A stretch of DNA of 64,000 nt from JACCTU01 sp963700495 (GCA_963700495.1 CAVOXT010000005.1:1-64000); one strand, 5' to 3'; counted from the first letter of the stretch, positions 25,621 through 35,491 are shown. Notes: generated from the letters alone by a model not told the origin. A program made the numbers and translations.

Positions 25621-26669
25621 GCGCCGAGCGCGGCGAGGCTCGCGAGGTTGTGGCCCGGCGCGAAGACGTCGACGAACGGGAGCGCCGCGCGCATCCCGCG
25701 CGCGAGCGGCTCGTAGCGAGGGCTCTCCTGGAGCGGGTTGAGCCAGACGACGGAGTGCGACAGCCGGGCGAGGCGGGCCATCTGCTCGGCGAGGACGTCC
25801 GGGTCGCCGACGTCGAGCCCGTCGGAGCAGACGACCACGACCGCGCCGCGCACGGTGTTGGGGTACGTCGACAGCAGGCGCGCGAGCGACTCGCCGATGC
25901 GCGTGCCGGCGTTCCAGTCGACGACCTCGTCTGCCGCCCTGCGCAGCGCCTCGTCGGGATCGCGTGCCGCGAGCGCGCCGGTCAGCTTCGTCAGGCGAGT
26001 GCCGAAGCAGAACGCCTCCCAGCGCGAGTTGGAGCGGAGCGCGGCATGGGCGAACATCAGCAGCCCGCGCGAGTAGTCCGACATCGAGCCTGACACGTCG
26101 AGCAGGAGGACGATCCGCCGCGGGACGCGGCTGCGCTCGCGCCGGGCACGCTCGAACGGTTCGCCTCCCGTCCGGAACGAGCGCCGGAGCGTACGCCGGA
26201 CGTCGAGCGATCCCCCGCGCGCGGCACGCAGCCGGCGCGAGCGGCGGAGCGGGGGGTCGATGCGGGTCTGCGCCATCAGCTCGGCCAGCTGCTCCAGCTC
26301 CGTCGCAGAGCAGCGCGCGAAGCTCTTCTCGCGCAAGAGCTCGATCGAGCTCGCGAGGGCCGGGGCCGGCGACCTCAGATCCTCGCTGCGACCGTCCTCC
26401 TCGGCATCGAGGTCTGCCGTCGGTACCGAAACGCTTCGCCTCGGCGGTCGCGCGGGCTCGACCTCGAAGGTCGCATGAAACACCCGGTCGTAGACGTCGA
26501 TCCCGTCACGGCTCGAGACGAGCGTCGCGCGGCCCGCCCAGTAGAGATCGGTCGCCTCGATGAGCGCCGCGGCCCTGCAGAACGACTCGATCCGCCCCGT
26601 GCCGACCGGGAGCCCGGCCGCGCGGAGCTCGCGACCGAAGGCGACCAGGCGGTCGAGCGGCTCAGCCAC
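25617..26669 (-). CDS. coxE: CoxE-like VWA-domain protein
   Basis: A 350-residue CoxE/YehP-type protein with a C-terminal von Willebrand A domain. MIDAS motif LLLDVSGSMSDYSRG, followed by FCFGTRLTKLTGAL, Thr in WNAGTRIGESL and CSDGLDVGD. CoxE works with the MoxR ATPase CoxD in maturing the copper-molybdenum centre of CO dehydrogenase or in related metalloenzyme assembly. Here it directly follows a MoxR gene (8-bp overlap) and precedes an acyl-CoA dehydrogenase. No coxMSL genes are in the window. Confidence 0.85.
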   Translation of the reverse strand: MAEPLDRLVAFGRELRAAGLPVGTGRIESFCRAAALIEATDLYWAGRATLVSSRDGIDVYDRVFHATFEVEPARPPRRSVSVPTADLDAEEDGRSEDLRSPAPALASSIELLREKSFARCSATELEQLAELMAQTRIDPPLRRSRRLRAARGGSLDVRRTLRRSFRTGGEPFERARRERSRVPRRIVLLLDVSGSMSDYSRGLLMFAHAALRSNSRWEAFCFGTRLTKLTGALAARDPDEALRRAADEVVDWNAGTRIGESLARLLSTYPNTVRGAVVVVCSDGLDVGDPDVLAEQMARLARLSHSVVWLNPLQESPRYEPLARGMRAALPFVDVFAPGHNLASLAALGA

Positions 26670-27531
26670 CGACCGGCCCGGCGAGCGCCGCCCTCGCCCG
26701 GGCGAGGTCCTCGCGGTTCTTCACGGCCCACCCGATCGTCTCGAGCCCGGCCTCGCCGTCTGCCGACTCTGCGCCGAGGAGCGCGAGCGCCCGCGCCCAG
26801 TCGATCGCCTCGGCGGCGCCCGGCGGCTTCGCCAGCTCGAGCTCGCGCAGGTAGCCGATCGCGTTCGCGACCGAGCGTGCGAGCGCCTCGGGCACCTCGG
26901 GCGCGCGCAGCCGGATGATCGCGATCTCGCGCTCGAGATCGGGGAAGTCGATCCAGTGGTACAGGCAGCGCCGCTTGAGCGCGTCGTGGAGCTCGCGGGT
27001 CCGGTTCGACGTGACGACGACCACGGGCGGCTCGTCGGCGCTGATCGTCCCGAGCTCGGGGATCGTGACGGAGAAGTCCGAGAGCACCTCGAGCAGGAAC
27101 GCCTCGAACTCGTCGTCGGCCCGGTCGAGCTCGTCGATCAGCAGCACCGCCGACGAGCCCGCACGAAGCGCGCGGAGCAGCGGCCGCTCGACGAGAAAAT
27201 CCGCGGAGTAGAGCTCCGCGACCCGCGCAGACGGCTCGACCTCGCCCGCCTGCAGCGCGCGCGCATACAGGAGCTGGCGGGCGTAGTCCCATTCGTACAG
27301 GGCCTGGGCGGCGTCGATCCCCTCGTAGGCCTGGAGGCGGATCAGCTCCGCACCGAGCGCGGTCGCGAGGGTCTTCGCGACCTCGGTCTTGCCGACGCCC
27401 GGCTCTCCTTCGAGCAGGAGCGGACGCTGCATGGAGAGAGCGAGGTAGACGCTCAGCGCGAGCCCGCGGTCGGCGAGATACGACTCGGCCTCGAGCGCGG
27501 CCTGCGTCTCGTCGGCGGATCCGAACGGCAT
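26662..27531 (-). CDS. coxD: MoxR-family AAA+ ATPase (CoxD-like)
   Basis: A 289-residue MoxR ATPase. Walker A in LLEGEPGVGKTEVAKTLA, Walker B in SAVLLIDELDRADDEFEAFL, sensor region VVVTSNRTRELHDALKRRCL. MoxR/VWA pairs act as chaperones inserting metal cofactors. Its ATG has TAGTGT exactly 6 nt upstream (27538-27543), implying a leaderless message from the divergent region shared with the XdhC-like genes. Confidence 0.88.
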   Translation of the reverse strand: MPFGSADETQAALEAESYLADRGLALSVYLALSMQRPLLLEGEPGVGKTEVAKTLATALGAELIRLQAYEGIDAAQALYEWDYARQLLYARALQAGEVEPSARVAELYSADFLVERPLLRALRAGSSAVLLIDELDRADDEFEAFLLEVLSDFSVTIPELGTISADEPPVVVVTSNRTRELHDALKRRCLYHWIDFPDLEREIAIIRLRAPEVPEALARSVANAIGYLRELELAKPPGAAEAIDWARALALLGAESADGEAGLETIGWAVKNREDLARARAALAGPVGG

Positions 27532-27537
27532 GCGGCA

Positions 27538-27566
27538 ACACTAGACCGGCTCGCGCCGGATATGCT
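27538..27566. promoter_or_regulatory. Divergent promoter region between coxD-like and xdhC-like genes
   Basis: Minus strand: TAGTGT (27538-27543), 6 nt before the MoxR ATG. Plus strand: TATGCT (27561-27566), 6 nt before an in-frame CTG (27573) of the XdhC-like gene, upstream of the more conventional GTG 27606. The region also contains a GC-rich inverted repeat CCGGCTCGCGCCGG. Confidence 0.45.
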
Positions 27567-27605
27567 GACGCTCTGAACCGTCGGGCGCGCACCTCAGGCG
27601 CGGAC

Positions 27606-28541
27606 GTGCCCGTCGAGAAGGAGGTACCGGTTGGTGGAGGCGGATCTCGCGCTGTGAGAGGGCACGCGGCGATCCTCGCCGAGGCGGCGCGGCTCGCGGC
27701 CGACGGAGAGGCATTCGCGCTCGCCACCGTCGTGAGCGTGCGGAGGCCTGCTTCGGCCCGCGTGGGCGACCGCGGGCTCGTGACCGCGGACGGCTCACTG
27801 CGGGGCTGGGTGGGCGGAGCCTGCTCGGAGCCGATCGTCATTCGGGAGGCGCTGCAGGCCCTGGCGGACGGGGAGCCGCGGCTCGTGCGCGTGTGCCCGC
27901 CCGGCGAGGAGGCGCATGCTCCGCCGGGCGTCGTCGTTGCACACAGCCACTGCGCCTCGGAAGGCATCGTCGACGTGCTCGTCGAGCCTGAGCTCCCCGC
28001 GCCGCTGCTCGCCGTCGTCGGCTCGAGCCCGGCCGCGGTGACGCTGGCCGCGCTCGCGGAGACGATCGGCTGGCGGGTCGATCGCGAGCTGACGCGCTCG
28101 CCCGAGGCCGTCGTCGTCGCCACGATGGGGCACGGCGACGAAGAGGCTCTCGAGCTCGCGCTCGACTCGGGCAGCGGGTACGTGGCGCTCGTCGCCAGCG
28201 CCCGGCGTGCCGCGACGGTGCTGGCGACGATGCGCGATCGTGGTGTCACGGAGGAGTCGCTCGCGCGCATCCGGAGCCCGGCCGGTCTCGACCTCGGCCC
28301 GTCGAGCCAGGAGGAGATCGCGGTCGCGATCCTCGCCGAGCTCGTCGCGTGGCGCCACACGCGCGTCGACGTGACGACCACGCTCGTCGAGGCGATCGAT
28401 CCTGTGTGCGGCATGACGGTCGCGGTCACCGACTCGACGCCGTCGAGCGAGCACGAAGGAACGACCTATTTCTTCTGCGGCCAGGGCTGCCGCGCGCGCT
28501 TCGAGAGCGACCCGGTCAGGTATCTAACCTTCACTGCGTGA
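27606..28541 (+). CDS. XdhC/CoxF-like protein fused to a YHS domain
   Basis: An XdhC family protein, a chaperone for molybdenum cofactor sulfuration and insertion in xanthine dehydrogenase-type enzymes. The N-terminal XdhC_CoxI part shows ALATVVSVRRPASARVGDRG and GWVGGACSEPIV. A Rossmann-like C-terminal part ends in SSQEEIAVAILAELVAWR. A C-terminal YHS domain follows (IDPVCGMTV, FFCGQGCRARFESDPVRYL), a cysteine-rich metal-binding module. I do not know this fusion as standard. Start is GTG 27606 or a leaderless CTG at 27573. Stop overlaps the next GTG. Confidence 0.82.
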   Translation: MPVEKEVPVGGGGSRAVRGHAAILAEAARLAADGEAFALATVVSVRRPASARVGDRGLVTADGSLRGWVGGACSEPIVIREALQALADGEPRLVRVCPPGEEAHAPPGVVVAHSHCASEGIVDVLVEPELPAPLLAVVGSSPAAVTLAALAETIGWRVDRELTRSPEAVVVATMGHGDEEALELALDSGSGYVALVASARRAATVLATMRDRGVTEESLARIRSPAGLDLGPSSQEEIAVAILAELVAWRHTRVDVTTTLVEAIDPVCGMTVAVTDSTPSSEHEGTTYFFCGQGCRARFESDPVRYLTFTA

Positions 28542-29516
28542 GGGACGTCCTCGACACGCTGGCGCGCTGGACCGCGCAGGGACAGCGTGTCGCAACGGCC
28601 ACGGTTGTGGCGACCGAGCGCTCGGCGCCCCGTGACCCCGGCGCGGTGCTCGCCGTCTCGGAGACGGGCGAGATCGCGGGCTCCGTCACCGGCGGCTGCG
28701 TCGAGCCGGCCGTCTACGAAGAGGCGCGCGCCGTGCTCGCGGGAGGACCTGCCGCGGCTCCTGACGTACGGGATCGCCGACGAGGAGGCGTTCGAGGTCG
28801 GCCTCTCGTGCGGCGGAACCGTCCACATCTTCGTCGACCTGCTCGAGCCGACCGTCTTGCGCGAGCTCGCCGAGGCGATCGAAGCGGAGCGTCCCGTGGG
28901 CCTTGCGGTGGCGGTCACCGGCCCGAAGGTCGGCGAGAAGCGGCTGGTCGCGTACACCGGCGAGACCGGCCTCGTCGAGGCGGAGGGCGAGAAGGTGTTC
29001 GTCGCGTCGTTCGCGCCGCCGCCGCGCATGTACGTGTTCGGCGCAGTCGACTACGCGGCGGCGGTCGCCCGGGCGGGGCGCTTTCTCGGCTACCGCGTCA
29101 CAGTGTGCGATGCGCGGGCGCGGTTCGTCACGCCCGAGCGCTTCCCGGACGTCGACGAGCTCGTGGTCGAGTGGCCCGACCGGTTCCTCTCACAGGCGCC
29201 CGTCGACGAACGGACGGCGATCGTCGTCCTGACGCACGACCACAAGTTCGACGTGCCGCTCCTGCAGGTCGCGCTCCGCACCCCGGCCGTGTACGTCGGC
29301 GCGATGGGGAGCCGAACGACGACCGACGAGCGCGCCGAGAGGCTGCGGGCGGTCGGGCTGACCGATGAGGAGCTCGCCCGACTCCACGCCCCGATCGGCC
29401 TGCCGATCGGCGCCCGGACGCCCGAGGAGGTCGCCGTCGCGATCGTCGCCGAGCTCGTCGCCGTGACGAGACGGGGAACCGACCGCGCCGGGTCGCGGGA
29501 GCTCGTCGTGTCGTGA
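28538..29516 (+). CDS. XdhC-family molybdenum hydroxylase maturation protein (frameshifted)
   Basis: Second XdhC-like gene, coupled to the first through GTGA. N-terminal XdhC_CoxI domain ATVVATERSAPRDPGAVLAV, SVTGGCVEPAVYEEA; after a frameshift near 28735-28746 the text continues LLTYGIADEEAFEVGLSCGG, then the Rossmann XdhC_C domain (MYVFGAVDYAAAVARAG, TAIVVLTHDHKFDVPLLQ, YVGAMGSRTTTDERAERL, GLPIGARTPEEVAVAIVAEL). Corrected length is about 326 residues. Works with molybdopterin enzymes; none is encoded in this window. Confidence 0.82.
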
Positions 29517-30073
29517 AGCTCGAGAACGCGTTCGACGTCGCTGCTTCCGTCGAGGACGCGTGGGCATTGCTGATGGATGTGCCCCGGGTGATCCCGTGCA
29601 TGCCGGGCGCGAAGCTCACCGAGACAATCGACGATACGACCTGGAAGGCGCAGATGGACGTGAAGCTCGGCCCGATCGGGCTCACGTTCGCGACCGACGT
29701 CAAACAGGAGGAGATCGACGTGGCGGCCCGGCGCGCGAAGCTCTCGGCCCGGGCGCGCGAGACGCGCGGGCGGGGGGCGGGGCAGGCGACGATCGAGTCG
29801 ACGCTGACGCCCACGGAAGGCGGCACGCGCGTCGAGATCCTGACCGACCTCACGCTCTCGGGCTCGGTCGCGCAGTACGGCCGCGGCCTGATCGAGAACG
29901 TCTCGCGACGGCTCGTCGACAGCTTCGCCGACTGCCTGCGCGCACACCTCGCCGCGACGACCCCGGAGGAGGCGGATGCCGCCACGGCGAGGCAGGCGAA
30001 GCCGGTGTCCGGCCTGCGGCTGGGACTGAAGGCGCTCACCGGCTCGTTCGCGCGCCTTTTTCGACGCAGCTAG
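29513..30073 (+). CDS. coxG: CoxG-like SRPBCC family protein
   Basis: A 186-residue CO dehydrogenase subunit G-type protein of the START/SRPBCC fold. N-terminal MKLENAFDVAASVEDAWALL, VPRVIPCMPGAKL and KLGPIGLTF are hallmark CoxG text. A C-terminal helix with Ala/Arg-rich tail may bind membrane (CoxG is reported to tether the enzyme). GTG start overlaps the XdhC stop. Completes a CoxD-CoxE / XdhC-XdhC-CoxG maturation set. Confidence 0.87.
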   Translation: MKLENAFDVAASVEDAWALLMDVPRVIPCMPGAKLTETIDDTTWKAQMDVKLGPIGLTFATDVKQEEIDVAARRAKLSARARETRGRGAGQATIESTLTPTEGGTRVEILTDLTLSGSVAQYGRGLIENVSRRLVDSFADCLRAHLAATTPEEADAATARQAKPVSGLRLGLKALTGSFARLFRRS

Positions 30074-30089
30074 ACCCGTAGGTTGAACG

Positions 30090-31200
30090 ATGGTTCAATA
30101 CGGCCATCGACCTCCGTGACACCCCTGACGAGGCTGCCTTCCGCGAGGGGGTACGCGCGTGGCTCGAGGCCAACCTGCCCGCGGGTGACCCGCGCGAGTG
30201 GTCCCGCAAGATCTACGACGCCGGCTACGCCGGCCTGACCTGGCCGGAGGAGTACGGCGGCAAGGGCGCGCCGTACAACCATCAGGCGATCGTGCTCGAG
30301 GAGTTCGCGCGGGCGGAGGCGCCGTCGCACATCGGGGTGATCGGCCTCGGGATGGCCGGGCCGACGATCATGGCCCACGGCACCGAGGAGCTGAAGCAGC
30401 GACACCTGTCGAAGATCCTCTCGGCCGAGGAGATCTGGTGCCAGGGCTTCTCCGAGCCGGGCGCGGGGTCGGATCTCTCCGCGGTGGGCACGCGCATCGA
30501 CGACCGCGGCGACCACTTCGTGCTGAACGGCCAGAAGGTCTGGTCGTCGTTCGCGCACATCGCGGACTTCTGCATCCTCGTCGGCCGGAGCGATCCTGAC
30601 TCGGAGCGCCACGCCGGGCTGACGTACGTGATCGTGGACATGAAGGCACCGGGCGTCGAGGTTCGACCGCTGAGGCAGATCACCGGTGAGTCGGAGTTCA
30701 ACGAGATCTTCCTCACGGACGTCGTCGTGCCGAAGACGAACCTCCTCGGCGAGATCGGCGGCGGCTGGCAGGTCGCGATGACCACGCTGCTGCACGAGCG
30801 CGGGACGCTCGGGTTCGCGCTGAGCGGCGTGCTCGAAGCGCAGGTGCAGAAGCTCGTCGCGCTCGCGAAGCGGACGAACGGCCACGACGCGATCATCCGC
30901 GACCGGATCGCGAACGAGTGGATCGTGCAGCAGGCGCTGAAGATGACGAACTACCGCGCGCTGACGAAGCTGATGCAGACCGGGATCCCGGGGCCGGAAG
31001 GGTCGGCGGTCAAGCTCGCCTGGTCGGAGGCGAACCAGCGGCTGTCGAAGCTCGCGATGGAGATCCTCGAAGGCGAGGACGACGGCTACTGGCGCCACCA
31101 GCAGCTGCGCTCGCGCGGCAACACGATCGAGGCCGGGACGAGCGAGATCCTGCGCAACATCATCGCCGAGCGCGTGCTCGGCCTTCCGAGGAGCCGCTGA
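30090..31200 (+). CDS. Acyl-CoA dehydrogenase (start codon region frameshifted)
   Basis: Acyl-CoA dehydrogenase of about 370 residues. Text FNTAIDLRDTPDEAAFREGV, LTWPEEYGGKGAPYNHQAI, GFSEPGAGSDLSAVGTR, KVWSSFAHIADFCILVGRSD and TIEAGTSEILRNIIAERVLG is clear. The coding frame has a stop (TAG 30079) just upstream and no ATG; ATG 30090 is one frame off, so a base error lies between 30090 and 30095. A TAGGTT box is 5 nt before that ATG. First of a plus-strand series 30090-35490, coupled to the next acyl-CoA dehydrogenase by TGATG, as in heteromeric dehydrogenase pairs. Confidence 0.85.
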
Positions 31201-31814
31201 TGCAGTTTGCGTTCACCGAAGAGCAGGAGCTGCTGCGCCGCGAGGCGCGCGACGCACTCGGCAACGGCGGCTGGTCGCGTGACGAGATCGCCGGAGCCGA
31301 CCTCGGCTTCATCGACCAGGCGGTCCTCTTCGAGGAGGCCGGCCGCGCGAACCTGGGCGAATCGCTCTTCGACGAGTCGCGTCCGCGCGAGGAGCAGCTC
31401 GCCGCGCTCGCGCTCGAGGCGGTCGGGATCGCGGCGAAGGCGCTCGAGCTCGCCGTCGAATACGCGTCGACCCGCGAGCAGTTCGGCCGGAAGATCGGTG
31501 TCTACCAGGCGGTCTCGCACCAGCTCGCCGACACGTACGTCGAGACCGAGCTGTCGCGGTCGCTCGCATACTGGGCGGCGTGGTGCGTGGCGGAGGGTGA
31601 CGAGCAGACGCCGGTCGCCGTCGCCGCCGCGAAGGCCTACGCGTCCGATGCGGCGGTCGCCGCGTGCGAGCGGTCGATCCAGGTCCACGGGGGGATCGGC
31701 TTCACCTGGGAGCACGTGCTGCACGAGTACTACAAGCGCGCGCTCTGGATCCAGGCCTACGGCGGCTACGGGCGCGTGCATCGCGCGACGGTCGCCTCGT
31801 ACCTGCTGGACTGA
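31200..31814 (+). CDS. Short acyl-CoA dehydrogenase-like protein
   Basis: Intact 204-residue protein with an acyl-CoA dehydrogenase N-terminal helix bundle (MQFAFTEEQELLRREARDAL) joined directly to a C-terminal helical domain (STREQFGRKIGVYQAVSHQL, ERSIQVHGGIGFTWEHVLHE, HRATVASYLLD). The central beta domain that binds FAD and substrate, about 130 residues, is missing and the frame is kept. It overlaps the preceding full-length dehydrogenase, so it may be the minor subunit of a heteromeric enzyme, as in some actinobacterial steroid and acyl-CoA dehydrogenases. Activity alone is doubtful. Confidence 0.75.
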   Translation: MQFAFTEEQELLRREARDALGNGGWSRDEIAGADLGFIDQAVLFEEAGRANLGESLFDESRPREEQLAALALEAVGIAAKALELAVEYASTREQFGRKIGVYQAVSHQLADTYVETELSRSLAYWAAWCVAEGDEQTPVAVAAAKAYASDAAVAACERSIQVHGGIGFTWEHVLHEYYKRALWIQAYGGYGRVHRATVASYLLD

Positions 31815-31829
31815 CTCGAGGAGGTCGCG

Positions 31830-33460
31830 ATGAAGGGCCAGATGATGGACTTCCAGCTGACGCTTCCGCCGCTGCTGCGGCGCGCGGAGACGTTCTTCGG
31901 CGACAAGGAGATCGTCACCCGCCTCCCCGACAAGAGCTTCCACCGCTACACGTACCGCGACATGGCGCGCCGGGCGAAGCAGCTCGCGGTCGCACTGGAG
32001 AAGCTCGGCCTACGAGACGCGGCGATCGCGTCGCGACGCTCTGCTGGAACCACTACCAGCACCTCGAGGCGTACTTCGGCATCCCGTGCGGCGGCTTCGT
32101 CCTGCACACGCTGAACCTGCGCCTGCACCACGACGACATCGGCTACATCGCAAAGCACGGCGGCGACAGAGCCGTGATCGTCGACCGGAGCCTGCTGCCG
32201 CTGCTCGACGCAGTTCAAGGACCAGACTGACATCGAGCACGTCTTCGTCGTCGAGGACTCCTACGAGGAGCTGCTCGCGACGGCCTGATCCGGACGAGTG
32301 GACCGAGCCGGCGATCGACGAGTGCGACGCCGCGGCGATGTGCTACACGAGCGGAACGACCGGACGCCCGAAGGGCGTCGTCTACGCGCACCGCTCGACG
32401 ATCCTGCACGCGCTCGGCGTCGCGTCCACTCTCGCCGCTCGGACTGCGCGTCGCGGAGGAGGACGCGCTGCTGCCGGTCGTGCCGATGTTCCACGCGAAC
32501 GCGTGGGGCTACCCGTACCTCGCCGCGATGGTCGGCTCGAAGCTCGTCTTCCCGGGGCCGTACCTCGACCCGGAGAGCCTGCTCGACGACTTCGTCCAGG
32601 AGCGCGTCACGTGGACGGCCGGCGTCCCGACGATCTGGCTCGGGATGCTCCAGCTGCTCGACGCGAACCCGGGCAAGTGGGATCTCTCGCACATGAAGGG
32701 GATGCTCGTCGGCGGCTCGGCGGTTCCGCGCGCGATGATCGCCGCGTACAAGGAGCGGCACGGGCTCAACGTCGTCCAGGGCTGGGGGATGACGGAGACG
32801 TCGCCGGTCGCGTCGGTCACCGACTTCATCGGCGACCTGCGCAAGGCCGACCAGGACACGCAGTTCGACTTCGTCGCGATGGCGGGGATGCCGCTGCCGT
32901 TCGTCGAGCTGCGCGTGACGGCCGACGGGAACGAGTTGCCGTGGGACGGCGAGTCGATGGGCGAGCTCGAGGTGCGCGGCCCCTGGGTCGCCTCGTCGTA
33001 CTACCACGACGACGAGCTCCAGGACCGCTGGACGAGCGACGGCTGGTTCAAGACCGGCGACATCGTCTCGATGCACCCGCGCGGCTTCATCCAGATCAAG
33101 GACCGCTCGAAGGACGTGATCAAGTCCGGCGGCGAGTGGATCTCGTCCGTCGAGCTCGAGAACAAGATCATGGGCCACCCGGCCGTCGCCGAGGCGGCGG
33201 TGATCGCGATGCCGGACGAGAAGTGGGCGGAGCGCCCGCTCGCGGTCGTCGTGCTCAAGCAGGGCGCAGTCGGTGACGCGAGGAGCAGCTGCGCGAGCAC
33301 CTCGCGGCGCAGTGCGCCAAGTGGTGGATGCCCGGACCGCTTCGAGTTCGTCGACGAGATCCCGAAGACCGCGCGTCGGCAAGTTCAAGAAGACCGCGCT
33401 CCGGGAGCAGTTCGCCGACACGGCGCGGAGGCCGACCGAGACGCCCGTCGCGACGTTTGA
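31830..33460 (+). CDS. Long-chain fatty-acid-CoA ligase, FadD-like (several frameshifts)
   Basis: AMP-forming acyl-CoA synthetase, about 540 residues when corrected. ATG 31830 follows GAGGAGG. Conserved blocks alternate between frames: HRYTYRDMARRAKQLAVALE, RVATLCWNHYQHLEAYFGIP, AAMCYTSGTTGRPKGVVYAH, VPMFHANAWGYPYLAAM, VVQGWGMTETSPVAS, WFKTGDIVSMHPRGFIQIKD and KFKKTALREQF. Breaks lie near 32015, 32210, 32288, 32440, 33285 and 33370. No conserved block is missing, which argues for base errors rather than decay. Its TGA overlaps the TTG of the next gene. Confidence 0.82.
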
Positions 33461-34380
33461 GGGCGGTCCTCCTCCGGGAGACGGGCGGGCCCGAGCAGCT
33501 CGAGCTCGCGGAGGTGCGACCAGCCGAAGCCGGGTGACGGCCAGGTGCTCGTGCACGTGCGCGCGGCGGGGATCAACTTCGCTCGACGTGCTCGTTCGGC
33601 AGGGGCGCTATCCGCAGATGCCGCCGCTGCCGACGGTGCTCGGGTCGGAGGTCGCCGGCGAGGTCGACGGACGCCGCGTGATGGCGCTGCCGCGCATGAA
33701 CGGCGGCGGGTACGCGGAGCTGGGTCGCGCTCGACGAGGCCCAGCTCGTGCCGTTGCCGGACGGCGCATCGTTCGAGGAGGGCGCGTCGTTCCTGCTCAC
33801 GTTTCTGACCGCGTGGATCCCGCTGACGCGACAGGTTCGACTGCAGGCAGGCGCGACGGTGCTCGTACACGCGGGCGCGGGCGGCGTCGGGTCCGCCGCG
33901 ATCCAGGTCGCGAAGCATCTCGGCGCGCGCGTCGTCGCGACCGCGTCGTCCGAGGAGAAGCTCGCGGTTGCCCGCGAGCTCGGCGCGGACGAGGCGCTGC
34001 CGTACGAGGGGTTCGAGGAGCACGTGAGGGCAGACGTCGTGCTCGACCCCGTCGGCGGCGACGTGTTCACGCGTTCGCTCGCGACGCTCAATCCCATGGG
34101 GTCGCTCGTCGCGCTCGGCTTCGCCGGCGGCTGGTGGGAGCCGCTCGACCCGGCGCCGCTCGTCGGACGGAACGTCGGCGTGATCGGCTTCTACCTCGGT
34201 CGGCTCATGCGCCACCGGCCCGAGGTGGTGCAGGAGGCGATCCGCGAGATCGTGCAGCTCTGGGAGTCCGGCGCGGTTCGTCCACTGGTGGGCGCGACGT
34301 TCCCGCTCGACGAGGTGGCCGACGCGCACCGGCTCGTCGAGGAGCGCCGGAGCGTGGGCAAGGTTGTCCTCGTTCCGTAG
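33457..34380 (+). CDS. NADPH:quinone oxidoreductase-like MDR protein (frameshifted)
   Basis: Zinc-free medium-chain reductase, about 306 residues. N-terminal RAVLLRETGGPEQLELAEV, then LPTVLGSEVAGEVDG, VLVHAGAGGVGSAAIQVAKH (NADPH loop), ADVVLDPVGGDVFTRSL and VGATFPLDEVADAHRLVEER. Breaks near 33535, 33585 and 33722; at the last two, removing one base restores INFADV and AEWVALDEAQ, so single-base insertions are likely. TTG start overlaps the FadD stop. Probably reduces an enone or quinone related to the CoA-ester pathway. Confidence 0.8.
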
Positions 34381-35059
34381 CGCGCTCGTCACGGGCGGGC
34401 GCTCTGGGATCGGCGCGGCGATCGTCGCCGCGCTCGAGCGGGACGGTGTGCGAGGTTCGTGTGCTCGACGTCGTCGACGGGTTCGACGCGTCGGATCCCG
34501 TCGCGTGGGAGTCGGTCGAGGCGGTCGACCTCGCGTGCCTGAATGCCGGGGTCGTCACGGGCGAGCGGCTCGATCGGGCGGGTCAGCGACGAGCAGTACC
34601 GGCGCATCGTCGGCGTCAACGTCGACGGCGTCATCTTCGGTGTGCGCCGGCTCGCGCGCGTGATGCGACGGCGGTTCGATCGTCGTCACGGCGTCGCTCG
34701 CCGGCCTGACGTCGATGGAGAACGACCCGCTCTACTCGCTGACGAAGCACGCGCTCGTCGGGTTCGTGCGCTCGGCCGCCGCGCAGCTCGAGGAGCGCGG
34801 AATCCGGTTGAACATGGTCAACCCGGGGATCGTCGACACGCCGCTGCTCGGTGACGAGGGCCGCAAGACGTTGACCGAGGCGGGATTTCCCCTGCTCCAG
34901 CCCGAGGACGTCGCGGAGGCCGTGCTGCTCGCTGCGCACGACGACGAGGTCGGGCAGGCGTGGGTCGTGCAGCCGGGCCGCGAGCCGCTGAAGTTCCGCT
35001 ACCCGGGCGTGCCGGGCCCGCGTGTTCCAGGCGGGGAGGGCAAGGTGCCGAGGCTATGA
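34364..35059 (+). CDS. Short-chain dehydrogenase/reductase (frameshifted)
   Basis: Classical SDR of about 230 residues. Cofactor loop ALVTGGRSGIGAAIVAALE, then LACLNAGVVTG (in place of the NNAG motif), GVNVDGVIFGVRRLARVM, catalytic Tyr-x3-Lys in DPLYSLTKHALVGFVRSAA, and RLNMVNPGIVDTPL. Breaks near 34450, 34580 and 34675. TTG start at 34364 lies within the end of the quinone reductase gene; the stop overlaps the thioesterase ATG. Substrate unknown. Confidence 0.78.
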
Positions 35060-35490
35060 GCGACGCCGAGCCGGTCGAGCGCCGCCCGTGGACGGACGTC
35101 CCACCGGACGTTCCGCACATCTGGCGCACGCTCGGCTATCGCCGGCCGATCGCCGAGCCCGGGCGGGTCGTCGTCGAGTGGGATGCGCCCCCGGAGTACG
35201 CGTTCCCGGCGGACTCGGGCCACATCGTCCACGGCGGCCTCGTCGCGACGATCCTCGACACGGCGATGGGCGGCGCGTGCTGGACGCTGCTCGAGGACGG
35301 CGAGACGTTCCTGACGGCTGACCTCCACACGGAGTTCCACCGAGCGACGCGTCCGGGCCTGCTGAGAGCCGACGGCCGTGTCGTCCACAGAACGCGGCGG
35401 GTCGTGTTCTGTGCGGCGGAGCTCTACGACGCCGATGGAGTCCACCTCGCGAGCGCCCGGTGCACGCAGGTTCTTCGAAGCGCCCGGTAG
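35056..35490 (+). CDS. PaaI/YbgC-like thioesterase
   Basis: Intact 144-residue hot-dog thioesterase. The conserved block GHIVHGGLVATILDTAMGGA carries HGG and the catalytic Asp; LTADLHTEFHRATRPGLLRA follows. ATG overlaps the SDR stop (ATGA). It is the last gene of the plus-strand CoA-ester operon; a set of palindromes begins one base after its stop. Confidence 0.84.
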   Translation: MSDAEPVERRPWTDVPPDVPHIWRTLGYRRPIAEPGRVVVEWDAPPEYAFPADSGHIVHGGLVATILDTAMGGACWTLLEDGETFLTADLHTEFHRATRPGLLRADGRVVHRTRRVVFCAAELYDADGVHLASARCTQVLRSAR

Positions 35491-35491
35491 C

